64,000 bases of DNA from Seonamhaeicola sp. (GTDB taxonomy: Bacteria > Bacteroidota > Bacteroidia > Flavobacteriales > Flavobacteriaceae). A model generated the notes under the pieces. The model saw only the letters and a list, made by a program, of their open reading frames with translations, was not told the DNA's origin and did not search any database. Positions 16,019 through 26,500 of this stretch are shown piece by piece. Both the position numbers and the translations under genes were made by a program. The DNA lies in contig NZ_JANQJQ010000018.1 of the NCBI RefSeq assembly GCF_028281565.1, positions 124,001-188,000 of the forward strand, written 5' to 3'. Each line of letters opens with the position of its first letter. Position 1 is the stretch's first letter.

Positions 16019-19000
16019 TTATTCGGAAGATATGGTTTTTATGTTATCATCATAAACCCTGTCAATTAAGAGGCGTCTTGGGTCTATAGCGGCTTTTCTT
16101 GGTATTGAATCCACTTCAAACGTGAAAGTTATTTTAGGTTTATTGATTTTTACACGTTCTTCATACAACAGATGTTCTTCATCGGCATCTGAAAATACGC
16201 CAATATCAACCCAGTCATTTATATCTACTTTGGTTTCATTCCCGATAGAATCCGCTTTGATCTTATACGATTCTATATCCATAGACACCTGATACTTCCC
16301 ATTACTCAGTTTAGTATATTTAGCTGCTTTCATTCTATTATCATATAGTGTGATCTCTTTAAACCAATCTTTAATTAAGTAGTTTAAAGAGTCCGGAACC
16401 TGTGGTTCCAAATACCTCAGGAAATCTAACGATGTTGGGTAAGGCGGTGCTTGGTATTTGTATTCATTCAGAAATTCCCGCATAGCTGTATTCACCTTTT
16501 CCTCGCCTATATAATCCTGAAGGGCATATAGAATAACACTTCCTTTTCCGTAATGAATGTGCCCTTGGTTTTCTACTTTGTATAATGGCAACTCTATATC
16601 AACTTCACTACTTCTGCCTCTTAAATAGCGGTCGTGATCATACTTGAGAAACTCCCGCATCTTCATAGGTGTTTTTGATATGCTTTTCATGGTCATCAGT
16701 GCCGAATACTCTGAAAAACTTTCACTCATTAAAGTACTTCCCTGCATATTGGCACCAACTACCTGGTGTGCCCACCATTGGTGTGCCATTTCATGTGCAA
16801 TGACGGCATCTACCACATTGTTGTCTTTTTCATCTTCCAGGTTGATTATAAAACCAATGGCTTCCGAGTATGGCATAGTTCCTGGAAATGCCTGTGCAAA
16901 AGAGGCATAACGCGGAAACTCTACAATCCTGCATTGTTTATGATAATACGGGCCGAAATTTTCTGTGTAATATTTTAAAGAGCGCTCTACAGCATCCAAC
17001 ATCATATCCACATTCCAGGGATGTTTTTCATCGTGATATACTTCAATATCAATACCGTTCCATTTGCGTTTTGCTACCTCGTATTTAGCCGAAATAAAGG
17101 AATAAAAGTTTTGTGACGGGTGATCTGATCTGTAGTGATAATAATTCCTGCCGTTTTCTTCCCATTGTTTCTGCAACGATCCCGGTGCAATGGCAATTTG
17201 GTCTTTTGTTGTGGAAATAACGGTTTCTACACTTATGTAATCTGAACGCCCGTCTGACAAATAATTGGCCATACAACTTTCGGAACAATTTTCTTCCAGT
17301 TCCGGCATTCGGTCCTTCGGTTTTAAACCATATTTTCTGCGGGTGTTTTTATCACTTAACTCAACATTGGAATCGTAACCCAGGCTTGGTAAAATTTCAA
17401 AATTATTCAGAAACGTCCCGTTGTTGACAATCCCAGTACTTCCTCTACCGTTTTCAAAACCCTTGGTAATATATTGGGTGTTGATCTCTATCTCAATAGT
17501 ACTTTCCGGCTGCAATGATGTATTCAGTTTATAAATTAAATATCCAAATTCTTCATCTTCTACAACTAAATCGGAATTCGGTATTTTAATCTCCGGTTCC
17601 CAGCGTTCATCTATCACAAAATGAAGGGAATCTATGGGCTCATTGGTCTCGTTAGTCAATTGCAATTTAGATTTTACTAACACATCTCTCTTGTAAGGAA
17701 AAATATCTATAAAATATTTAGCATCGGTTATTTTAGGGTGATTTACATTTTCGTATCTCTTGTATTTCTTTTCAAAGTCGGCAAAAAGCACTTCCTGCTC
17801 CTCAGATGTTCTGTAACTATTTAAAACCTGTGTGTTATAGTACACATAGCCTGCAACTGCTCCCCAGGCAATAGTAAAGACCAATGTTAAAATTTTATAG
17901 CTTTTTGGCACTTCTTTTTTAGCAGTTAACATCTTTTCCTTTAAAGAAGTTACAACGCCTCTATTCCATAGAGCTCCGGCAATCAGTAAACAAATAATGG
18001 CAAAAAGGCTCCAATACAAATTAAACCACATGGCACTTTTGAGTCCCGGACCAAATGCATTCATATCCGAATACATCAATGAAGGCCCTGCGCCTATTTC
18101 AACCATATTGCTTTGGATGTCTAAAATGGCTAAAACGATCTCCCAAATAAAAATAACAGCTATTGAAATGAAATATCCAATGTATTTGTTGCTGGATACC
18201 ACCTGGATCATGATCATAACACCACTCCAAATAACATAAAGTATCAGGTTAGAGTAAATGAAATCCAGAAAATAGATATCTAATTCTATCCTGGTATAAC
18301 CGTTTAGTAACTGATAAATAATCCCACAGAACACAAAAAATACATGTAGAATTGTTGTAACTCCAACTAAGGACAGTGCTTTGGCAGATAACGAAATAAG
18401 GGACTGATGCGGCGTAGCATCAATTACCTCGTTGATTTTATGATCTCTGTCACGCCAAATCAATTCACCGCTAAAAAACACCAGGGTGATTACTACAAAA
18501 ATCCCCGAAGCATCATTTATTAAATCTATGAGCTTGTAGGTTAACGGGTAGGATTGGAGGCCATAATATTCAAACCCTCCAACCAGGTTGGAGATCAGGA
18601 TAATAGCACTAAAAATGAATAATATCTTAAATGTTACACTTTTAACTATACTTAAAAAGTTAACGTAAAAAAAGCTTTTAAACTGAAGCCAATTTGTTTT
18701 TTTATCGAATTGAAATTGAAGTTCGGGGAATGAAAAAACAGCTTCATTTTCTTTTGTCTCAACTTTTTGGGCTTTTACCTTTTTGTTCTTCTCTTTAAAT
18801 GAGAAGCCAAAATATGCCAATAACAAAATCAAAGCGCCAACAGCAATCCAAATAACCCGGTTCCATAAAATCAGACCTTCAAACGCAGGGCTAAGCGTAT
18901 TCTTTTCTATTGGTGTGTAATACTGCGTATGAATTGAGTACGTTCTGTTTCCAAAAATATCGGTAAGTGCTGCCAGGGTTTCATTATCTACATCAGACAT

Positions 19001-19597
19001 TAAAGTTCCCGAGATGATATAGGCCACAATGATAATTAAGGTGCCGGCGAATGAAATGACCGTACTACGCCATTTATTGGCAATGGCATAAATAATAGCG
19101 CCAACAAAGAACATGTTTGGCAAAACAAATACGAGGTAATTGTTTACAAAGGTTGCCAAATAAAAATCACCAAATCGTTCCGCATCCACCCAGCCAAAAG
19201 CCGGTGCCATAGCCGATCCTACTAAAACACCAACGTAAACCCCCAGTAATGGCACTGTAGCCACGATCAATGCCCCGAAAAATTTACCAAAAAAGTACCC
19301 TAACTTACTTAACGGCGTACTAAAAATTATTTCATTAAAATTGTTCTTAAAATCCCTTAAGGCCGCATTATTGAAAAATGCCGTGGCAATGATCAATCCA
19401 AAAATGGTAAGTACATTAACGTAAATTGTAATAATATACGGTGCATTTTTATAAATGTTACCAACGGCCCCTCCTATTCTAACATTATCGCTAACAATCG
19501 CAAAAAACACTAATATACTTATGACACCCAGGAAGATATACACCATGGGCTGCCTTAACGTATATTTTAATTCTGAAAAAAAGAATGTTTTAAACAT
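16019..19597 (-). CDS. ABC-2 type permease fused to M1-family metallopeptidase
   Basis: A 1192-residue fusion protein. The N-terminal half (about residues 1-600) contains two sets of membrane helices resembling ABC-2 permeases ([19 protein letters not shown] opening, then [21 protein letters not shown] for the second). The C-terminal half is a gluzincin peptidase of the M1 type: HEMAH at 935-939 is followed 19 residues later by the zinc-ligand Glu in SESFSEY, with the family-like [11 protein letters not shown] between. Such permease/M1 proteins are known in Bacteroidota; the substrate is unknown. The peptidase part probably lies outside the cytoplasmic membrane. It follows its ATPase by 15 bp, so the two form one transporter. 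Confidence 0.9.
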   Translation of the reverse strand: MFKTFFFSELKYTLRQPMVYIFLGVISILVFFAIVSDNVRIGGAVGNIYKNAPYIITIYVNVLTIFGLIIATAFFNNAALRDFKNNFNEIIFSTPLSKLGYFFGKFFGALIVATVPLLGVYVGVLVGSAMAPAFGWVDAERFGDFYLATFVNNYLVFVLPNMFFVGAIIYAIANKWRSTVISFAGTLIIIVAYIISGTLMSDVDNETLAALTDIFGNRTYSIHTQYYTPIEKNTLSPAFEGLILWNRVIWIAVGALILLLAYFGFSFKEKNKKVKAQKVETKENEAVFSFPELQFQFDKKTNWLQFKSFFYVNFLSIVKSVTFKILFIFSAIILISNLVGGFEYYGLQSYPLTYKLIDLINDASGIFVVITLVFFSGELIWRDRDHKINEVIDATPHQSLISLSAKALSLVGVTTILHVFFVFCGIIYQLLNGYTRIELDIYFLDFIYSNLILYVIWSGVMIMIQVVSSNKYIGYFISIAVIFIWEIVLAILDIQSNMVEIGAGPSLMYSDMNAFGPGLKSAMWFNLYWSLFAIICLLIAGALWNRGVVTSLKEKMLTAKKEVPKSYKILTLVFTIAWGAVAGYVYYNTQVLNSYRTSEEQEVLFADFEKKYKRYENVNHPKITDAKYFIDIFPYKRDVLVKSKLQLTNETNEPIDSLHFVIDERWEPEIKIPNSDLVVEDEEFGYLIYKLNTSLQPESTIEIEINTQYITKGFENGRGSTGIVNNGTFLNNFEILPSLGYDSNVELSDKNTRRKYGLKPKDRMPELEENCSESCMANYLSDGRSDYISVETVISTTKDQIAIAPGSLQKQWEENGRNYYHYRSDHPSQNFYSFISAKYEVAKRKWNGIDIEVYHDEKHPWNVDMMLDAVERSLKYYTENFGPYYHKQCRIVEFPRYASFAQAFPGTMPYSEAIGFIINLEDEKDNNVVDAVIAHEMAHQWWAHQVVGANMQGSTLMSESFSEYSALMTMKSISKTPMKMREFLKYDHDRYLRGRSSEVDIELPLYKVENQGHIHYGKGSVILYALQDYIGEEKVNTAMREFLNEYKYQAPPYPTSLDFLRYLEPQVPDSLNYLIKDWFKEITLYDNRMKAAKYTKLSNGKYQVSMDIESYKIKADSIGNETKVDINDWVDIGVFSDADEEHLLYEERVKINKPKITFTFEVDSIPRKAAIDPRRLLIDRVYDDNIKTISSE

Positions 19598-19612
19598 GAT
19601 GGAAATTATTGG

Positions 19613-20497
19613 TTAAACGAGGCTATTGGATGTATTAATCCTTGAAAAGAAAACATCCTCCAAATTAGGTGTTACCGGTTCAAATCCATGTTCCGGATGT
19701 GACTCGCTTAACACATGGATCAGAGGTTTTCCTCCGGACATCTTATTGGAAATGATATTGTAGTTTTGGGCATACATTTCCAATTCTTTTCGTTCAACCA
19801 ATTTTCTATATACTCTACCGTTTAATTCCTGAATAGCATTTTGTGGTGATCCCTGATAGACTATTTCACCCAAATTCATAATGGCCATTTTGGTGCATAA
19901 TTCTCTAACGTCATCCACTATATGCGTAGACAGAATGACAATAACATCTTTACCAACATCTGCCAATAAGTTGTAAAACCTATTCCTTTCACTCGGGTCT
20001 AATCCGGCTGTAGGCTCATCCACAATAATTAACCTGGGGGCCCCAATTAAGGCTTGTGCAATTCCAACACGTTGTTTCATCCCACCGGAAAAACTCTTGA
20101 CACTTTTGTTTCGCTGTTCATATAAATTAACCTTATTTAATAGGTAATTGACCATATCTTTTCGGTGAGACTTTCTGGTGATACCCTTTAATATCGCCAT
20201 ATGATCCAACAGTTGTTTTGCGGTAATTCTGGGATACACACCAAATTCCTGAGGCAGGTACCCTAATACTTTACGTAATTCTGCGGGTTGGTTAATGATG
20301 TCTATGTCTCCTAAAGTTGCTGACCCGGAATCGGCTTCCTGTAAAGTAGCAATGGTGCGCATTAAAGAAGATTTTCCCGCACCATTTGGGCCTAGTAGTC
20401 CAAATATCCCGTTTTCAATTTCAATACTTACATCTACTAAAGCTTTAACGCCATTGGGGTATGTTTTCGATAAATTGGTGATAGTTAGTTTATTCAT
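19613..20497 (-). CDS. ABC transporter ATP-binding protein
   Basis: A 294-residue nucleotide-binding subunit. Walker A is GPNGAGKSS (about 36-44), the Q-loop YLPQEFGVYP, signature SFSGGMKQR, Walker B LIIVDEPTAGLD and the H-loop STHIVDDV. It has the single-ATPase architecture of ABC-2 exporters (CcmA/NatA-like) with a C-terminal extension of about 80 residues. It should power the permease-M1 fusion encoded 15 bp downstream. The direction of transport and the cargo cannot be read from the sequence; ABC-2 systems are generally exporters or membrane-remodelling machines. Confidence 0.93.
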   Translation of the reverse strand: MNKLTITNLSKTYPNGVKALVDVSIEIENGIFGLLGPNGAGKSSLMRTIATLQEADSGSATLGDIDIINQPAELRKVLGYLPQEFGVYPRITAKQLLDHMAILKGITRKSHRKDMVNYLLNKVNLYEQRNKSVKSFSGGMKQRVGIAQALIGAPRLIIVDEPTAGLDPSERNRFYNLLADVGKDVIVILSTHIVDDVRELCTKMAIMNLGEIVYQGSPQNAIQELNGRVYRKLVERKELEMYAQNYNIISNKMSGGKPLIHVLSESHPEHGFEPVTPNLEDVFFSRINTSNSLV

Positions 20498-20576
20498 TGA
20501 AGTGGTTTTAGTTAGTTAAAACAATGATTAGACGACCTTTGGGAGAATTCGTTACATCTTAAATATACACAAAAAA

Positions 20577-20599
20577 GTCCCTTCCAAACTGGAAGGGAC
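20577..20599 (-). terminator. Intrinsic terminator after the gliding cassette
   Basis: A perfect 9-bp stem, GTCCCTTCC and GGAAGGGAC, with a 5-nt loop. It is followed on the minus strand by TTTTTT, 40 bp past the stop of the OmpA-family gene. Confidence 0.9.
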
Positions 20600-20638
20600 C
20601 TTTAAATAAATACTAGGTATTTGGTTGGTATACTATAA

Positions 20639-22525
20639 CTAATTCAAAATAGTGAACTCGCAACGTCTGTTTATATCATATTCGGAATCATCGCAAATGC
20701 CTTCTTTAACACATTTGTTAAGTGGTTGCATTTCGCCATAACCGATACTTTTTAAGCGGTTTCTGTCAATGCCCTGGCTTACCAGGTACTCTAAAGTGGA
20801 AGCCGCTCTGCGCTTAGACAAGTCTAAATTGTATTGGTCCGGTCCGCGAGCATCCGTATGTGCTGAAACCTCAACTTCCATAGATGGATATTTCTTCATT
20901 AAATCTACTAACACATTTAGGGTAACCGCGGCATCTTCCCGAATATGAGACTTATCAAAATCGAAATATATCTTATCTAATTTCACTTGTACATCGCCTT
21001 TTTCAGTTTCCTTTATACGTTCTTCGGCATCGGCAAAAGACTCTAAGCTGAGGTAAATATTATGTTGTACTTTCCCTTTACTATCTGTGGAGAATTCAAC
21101 ATCCTGGGGAATATAGGCTTTTCGCGTTCCGCGAACTTTGTACTTTTTGTTAGGTTCTATTTTGAAAATATAATACGCATCATCACCAACTATAGTGTCT
21201 TGTATTACAGTGTCTGATTCATCAAATAGCGTTACTAAAGATCCTGCTAATAATGCTTTACTGTTTAAGTCTTGTACAATGCCCTCAACCTGGTACTTTG
21301 TCAACGGGTTTTCTTCCCTGGCAAAACCAAATAGTCTATCATATCCTGTTCGGTTTGACGATACATAACCCCTATTATCTTTTTCTCTAATAACATAAGC
21401 AAAGTCGTCTAAATGACTGTTTATGGTAGGTCCTAAATTAACCGGTCTATCAAAACTGCCGTTTACCATATTGCTTCTAAATACATCTAAACCGCCGTAC
21501 CCCTGGTGGCCAATTGACGAAAAATACAAGACATTAAATTCGCTTATAAACGGAAATTGTTCTCTGTGTTTTGTGTTTACCGTGTCACCTAAATTTTCCG
21601 GCTCCCCGTAAGTTCCATCTTCATTGATGGCTACTTTGTAAATATCAAAACTCCCATAGGTTCCAGGCATATCACTGGCAAAATAAAGTGTTTTTTCATC
21701 TTTACTTAAAGCCGGATGTTCTGTGCTGTAACTATTTGATGTAAATGGCAATGCCGTAACATTCGTCCATTGTCCGTCTACCAGTTCCGCTTTATAAATT
21801 TTGATATGCGCTATACGGTCTTCATCTGTTTTCTTTCGCGTTGTATTGGTCCTGTTAAAGTACATGGTTTTGCTATCTTTGGTAAAAACGGCATTACTTT
21901 CATGCGAATCCGTATTAATCGCATCGGAAAATGGCTCGACATCCTTTAGCGCATTACCATCTGTAAGTGTAGCGCTGTATAGGTCTAAATAGGGTAACTC
22001 ATTCCATGAATAGGACGGATTTTCGGTATTTCTTGCGGAAGCAAAAGCCACTTTGTTGTTTCCATAAAAAGTCAAACCAAAGTCACTGCTCGAACCTTCA
22101 TTTTCAATTTGTTTTAATTCAAAATTGTGAGGCGTGGTTTTTTCTGTGGTTTTGATAAACGCCAGCGTGTTTACAGGTTTATTATAATATCTGCTTAGGT
22201 GTTTATCTGCTTCTTTATAGTTTTTAACGCCTTTTAGGGCTTGTGCATATCGAAAATGGTATTCAATATCAATAGAATCGCCATATTCTACAAACAACTC
22301 CCTATAGGTTTTAATCGCTTTTTGAAGGCTTGTATTATAGTAATAACTATCCGCTAAGTTTTGAAGCACCTCCTGGTTACGCTCTTTGGTTTCGTACAAT
22401 TCCGCTGCTTGTGTATAAGCACGCATTTCAAAAAGCTTATTAGCTCGTTTCGTATTTCCTTTTTGGGCCAAAGCTATTCCGCTAACTAATAAAAGGCTTG
22501 CAAGTATGTATATTTGTTTTTTCAT
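20639..22525 (-). CDS. OmpA-family outer-membrane protein with TPR and PD40-like repeats (T9SS/gliding cassette)
   Basis: A 628-residue exported protein. A signal peptide (ILASLLLVSGIALAQ) is followed by TPR-like helices (about 25-130), a beta-propeller built of PD40-like blades (KTMYFNRTN, KTLYFASDMPGTYGSFDIY, LYFSSIGHQGYGGLDVF; about 150-400), a carboxypeptidase-regulatory-like beta domain (about 410-490), and a C-terminal OmpA domain (about 505-628) with the peptidoglycan-binding signature SAHTDARGPDQYNLDLSKRRA split across TDARG and LSKRRA. Proteins of this design often sit next to PorP/SprF genes and anchor T9SS-related outer-membrane components to peptidoglycan. It is last in a three-gene cassette, 18 bp after the PorP/SprF gene. 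Confidence 0.9.
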   Translation of the reverse strand: MKKQIYILASLLLVSGIALAQKGNTKRANKLFEMRAYTQAAELYETKERNQEVLQNLADSYYYNTSLQKAIKTYRELFVEYGDSIDIEYHFRYAQALKGVKNYKEADKHLSRYYNKPVNTLAFIKTTEKTTPHNFELKQIENEGSSSDFGLTFYGNNKVAFASARNTENPSYSWNELPYLDLYSATLTDGNALKDVEPFSDAINTDSHESNAVFTKDSKTMYFNRTNTTRKKTDEDRIAHIKIYKAELVDGQWTNVTALPFTSNSYSTEHPALSKDEKTLYFASDMPGTYGSFDIYKVAINEDGTYGEPENLGDTVNTKHREQFPFISEFNVLYFSSIGHQGYGGLDVFRSNMVNGSFDRPVNLGPTINSHLDDFAYVIREKDNRGYVSSNRTGYDRLFGFAREENPLTKYQVEGIVQDLNSKALLAGSLVTLFDESDTVIQDTIVGDDAYYIFKIEPNKKYKVRGTRKAYIPQDVEFSTDSKGKVQHNIYLSLESFADAEERIKETEKGDVQVKLDKIYFDFDKSHIREDAAVTLNVLVDLMKKYPSMEVEVSAHTDARGPDQYNLDLSKRRAASTLEYLVSQGIDRNRLKSIGYGEMQPLNKCVKEGICDDSEYDINRRCEFTILN

Positions 22526-22543
22526 TTTCCTATTATTAAATGT

Positions 22544-23500
22544 TTAGAAGAATCTTGGTGAACGGTCATAACCGCCTTTAAGTCCGAATAAATCCACATC
22601 AAACAAAATGAAGATCTCATGAGACCCTGAATTAAAATCCCCCAAATTAGAGGTTGTAAAATCATAGGCATAACCAATGCGTAAATCGGGGCTGATTCTA
22701 AAATTAACCAATCCGCTAATGGCGTCACCTAAACGGTAGCCTAAACCAGCTTCCAGTTTTTCATTAATTAAAACATTTGCTGTAATATCCAGAGCCGGCG
22801 GTGCACCACTTACGCCTCTTGCCATAAAGGCAGGTTTAAATTTTAAGTTCTGGTCAATATCAAAAACATAACCTCCCGTAAGGAAATAATGTACACTTTG
22901 AACGCCTGTGGCTCTGACACCATTCTCTGTTTCAATATGTTTTGTTGTTAACATATTGGGGGCAGATAATCCTAAATAATAAGTATCGGTAAAAAAGAAA
23001 GCACCGATTCCTAAATTAGGAAATGCTTTACTCACGTTTTCATTAAAAGCCACATCGGTGGTTGTATTACCGGATTGCAACACAAAACCATCAAAGGTCG
23101 TATCGAAAAAAGTGAATCCGGCTTTTAAGCCTAAGGATATTTTACTTTCAATACCTACCGGCAATACATAGGCAAAATCTGCAAATACATTATTTTCGTT
23201 TACCACATCACCAATATTATCGTTTGTAAAAGAGATGCCCATCTCAATTTTATCATTTATCGGTGTGTGTGCAAAAAAGGTTCCTGTTTTCGGAGCGCCT
23301 TCTAAACCTACCCATTGTGTTCTGTAAAGCCCACCAAGGTTTAAAATACCTTCGTCTGCGATAGCATAGGCAGGATTTATTACACTCATATTATACATAT
23401 ATTGAGTGAATTGCGGGTCTTGTTGCGCATGACTTTGAAAGGACAATACTATGATACTTAACAAAGCAGCTATTTTATGATATATATTTAAATGTTTCAT
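22544..23500 (-). CDS. PorP/SprF-family outer-membrane protein
   Basis: A 318-residue predicted beta-barrel with a signal peptide ending SHAQ and the family's opening QDPQFTQYMYNMSVINPAYA. The body alternates beta-strands typical of the family (GLKAGFTFF, LGLSAPNML, YFLTGGYVF, LEAGLGYRLGDAISGLVNF) and ends with an aromatic strand. PorP/SprF proteins help secrete or attach particular T9SS substrates; SprF of Flavobacterium johnsoniae is needed for export of the adhesin SprB. Here it lies between a large repeat protein with the gliding-type C-terminal domain and an OmpA-family protein, so that repeat protein is its likely client. Many paralogues usually exist, so I give no gene symbol. Confidence 0.93.
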   Translation of the reverse strand: MKHLNIYHKIAALLSIIVLSFQSHAQQDPQFTQYMYNMSVINPAYAIADEGILNLGGLYRTQWVGLEGAPKTGTFFAHTPINDKIEMGISFTNDNIGDVVNENNVFADFAYVLPVGIESKISLGLKAGFTFFDTTFDGFVLQSGNTTTDVAFNENVSKAFPNLGIGAFFFTDTYYLGLSAPNMLTTKHIETENGVRATGVQSVHYFLTGGYVFDIDQNLKFKPAFMARGVSGAPPALDITANVLINEKLEAGLGYRLGDAISGLVNFRISPDLRIGYAYDFTTSNLGDFNSGSHEIFILFDVDLFGLKGGYDRSPRFF

Positions 23501-23526
23501 TGTCTTAAATTTTACTTTGTTATAAA

Positions 23527-26500
23527 TTATCTGCTTAAGTATAAGCGTCCTTGTTCCGGTTTATGTTCGCCATCGTTATAATAGAATATGTAGAAGTAAA
23601 CACCAACGGGTAAATCGCCACGACCTAATGTTCCGGATTGGTTAGACCTTCCGTTAAATCGAGGGGTGTTGGCATTTCCTTTGTAAACTACATTCCCGTT
23701 TCTGTTATAGATCTCCATGGCGAAATTTGGATATAAAATGTTTAGATTATCCACATCAAAGGTGTCGTTCACCCCATCGCCATTGGGTGAAAATCCATCC
23801 GGAATAATCAAATCACCACAGGATGTTAAATCCGGAGTTACGGGTAATCGTACATTACTTTCACATCCGGTAACCAAATCGATTAAAACGGCATAATATG
23901 TAGCTCCGTTATCGAGTGAACTACTTTCGGAGATGACCGATCCACCTACATCACTATCGTACCAGGCTACGCTATAAGATGATGGATCAAAATCGATATT
24001 AGAGGTTAGTTCACTAATAGTAGGGCCATCATTGATACATAGTTCCTGGTTTGCAGAAACCAGTGTTGGTGTAGGAGCATCATTTACGGTTACCGTAACC
24101 GGCACACTGGTTGAAGACTCGCAGCCAGAATTGTTAGTTTGGGTTGCATAATAATCTTCCCCATCAACTAAAGTATCTGTGGCATTTGCAGCCGTAGTTA
24201 AAGCAGCATCTTCATACCAGGTAATGGTTCCGCTGGAACTAATTAAGGCATCTAAATCTGAAACTGTTGGATTGTCAGCCAAACAGAATTGAGGTGCACC
24301 ATTAGTTACTGTTGGTGTAGGTGTGTCCTCAATGGTAACTGTAATACTTGCTGAGGCATCTGAAGCACAAGGTGATGTTGCTGCTACTGTATAGGTGTAA
24401 ACACCTGCAGTGTCAACCGTAGGATCAAACTCTCCCGTACCACTGGCTAATGCGGGTGACCATATACCTCCGCCTTGAGCGCCGCTTCCTAAAAGTGGGA
24501 ATAGGTCTGTAATGCCGTCAATTATACAAATTGTTGCAGGTGCATCCGACCCTGCGAAGGGTGCTAAGGTTACCGTGACATCCACTTCACTGCTAAACGT
24601 ACCACAACCATTAGTTAAGGTGTATGTATAAGTTCCTGGAGCATCAATTAAAGGATCGAAAACACCTGTACCACTATTTAAGGCAGGAGACCAGGTTCCT
24701 CCGGTATCTGCACTTCCAATAAGTGTAAACAGATCTGTGGTTCCGTCATTACTACAGACGTCTAAAGTATTATTTGTTCCTGCGTTTAAAGGCTCATCAA
24801 TAGTTACTGTTATTGTTGTACTATCGTCAACACATGGTGCAGAAGCTGTTATTAAATAGGTAAATTGATACGTTCCTGCTGAAACAGCCGTAGCATCAAA
24901 AATATTTCCTGTTAAAGCTCCTGTGCCGTCATCATCTATCCAGGTTCCGCCTGTATCCTGAGTACCGTCTAAACCGGTATCCAAATCTATACTATTGTTA
25001 TCATTACATGCCAGAATTGAGGTTGTATTCGGATTTCCGGCATCAGGTGATTGATAAATTGTAACAACTACTGCTGTCCTTGCTGATGATTCACATCCGG
25101 TTGTTGCATCTGTTTGCGTGGCATAATAGGTTTGCCCATCAACCAAAGCAGTCGTGTCTGCCAGTGGAGTACCTCCGGTTGTAACATCATACCATTGGAT
25201 TGTATTCCCCGTGGCCACCAAATCAGCCACCGTTGCCGTATCACAAAACTCCTGGGGAGATGTAGCAGCTGGTGCCGGTGTATCATTAATAATAATGCTT
25301 ACGGTCACATTAACATCATCACAAGACCCAATAGCATTAACGTCATAAGTAAAATTATAGGTGCCCTGGGCTAAACCGTCAAGTGTTACTGTGTTACCAC
25401 TTAATGCTCCGGAAGCATCATCATCATTCCAAACACCCGATTGGTCTTCTCCTGTTAACAGATCGAACAGATCATAGGTTTGTGCAGGTGTTATTTCTCC
25501 TAAGCAAAAGGCAACCGGCGTATTTGGTGTTCCGGATTCCGGTGCATCTTCAACGGTAACCACTACTGTTGAACTGTTTGTACAGCCGTTAACATCAGTG
25601 ATGCTATAGGTAAAACTGTATGAACCAATGGCTAATACTGTTAAATCAACATTACTTCCTGTTAAAGCCCCTGTTGTATTATCATCTGTCCAGGCGCCTC
25701 CGGCATCTTCTCCTGATAGCTGCCCGAATAGATCTAAAGGCGAATTTGCCACTAAATCATTTTCACAAAATGTAGCCGGTGTTGGGGTTCCTGTTTCCGG
25801 CCTTGGCCATACGACAATTTGAACGGTTACATCAACATCTGAACAACTTCCAATATCCGGTACTGAATAGGTATAATTATAGGTTCCATCAGTTAAAGCT
25901 GAAATGTCAATAGGATTGGTAGCAACTGCTCCCGAAGTATCCGACCCGATATACCAGATCCCGTTGGTGTCTTGCGTACCATCTAAAAGTGTAAACAGAT
26001 CGAATGGAGAATTTGTTCCTACATTTTCTTCACAAACTTCAAACGGGGCTAAGGCATTTCCGGACTCCGGTGCGTCTTCAACGGTAACTACCACTGTTGA
26101 ACTGTTTGTACAGCCGTTTGTATCTGTGATACTATATGTAAAACTGTACGAGCCAATGGCTAGAACTGTTAAATCAACATTGCTTCCTGTTAAAGCCCCT
26201 GTTGTATTATCATCTGTCCAGGCGCCGCCGGCATCTTCTCCTGATAGTTGTCCTAATAAGTCAAGCGGTGAATTCGCTGCTAAATCATTTTCACAGAAAA
26301 CAGCTGCTGTTGGAGTTCCTGTATTGGGTAATGGGTTAATGGTTACTGAAACCGTAACCAAGACATCGTCACAACTTCCTATAGCGTCAACATCATAAGT
26401 AAAACTATAGGTTCCCGAAGTATACCCTGATAAATCTACCGGATTTGAAATAGTGGCTCCGGAATTATCTGTTCCTATATGCCATGTTCCTGTTTGATCC

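Noticed and set aside
25904-26398. Open frame on the plus strand within the large repeat protein gene
   Set aside because: It is a shadow of the repetitive Thr/Val/Ser codons; it contains the same repeat twice because the sense gene does.
25500-26400. Possible CRISPR-like direct repeats
   Set aside because: The repeats are about 239 bp, in frame within a gene and encode Ig-like modules; there are no short repeats with unique spacers and no cas genes.
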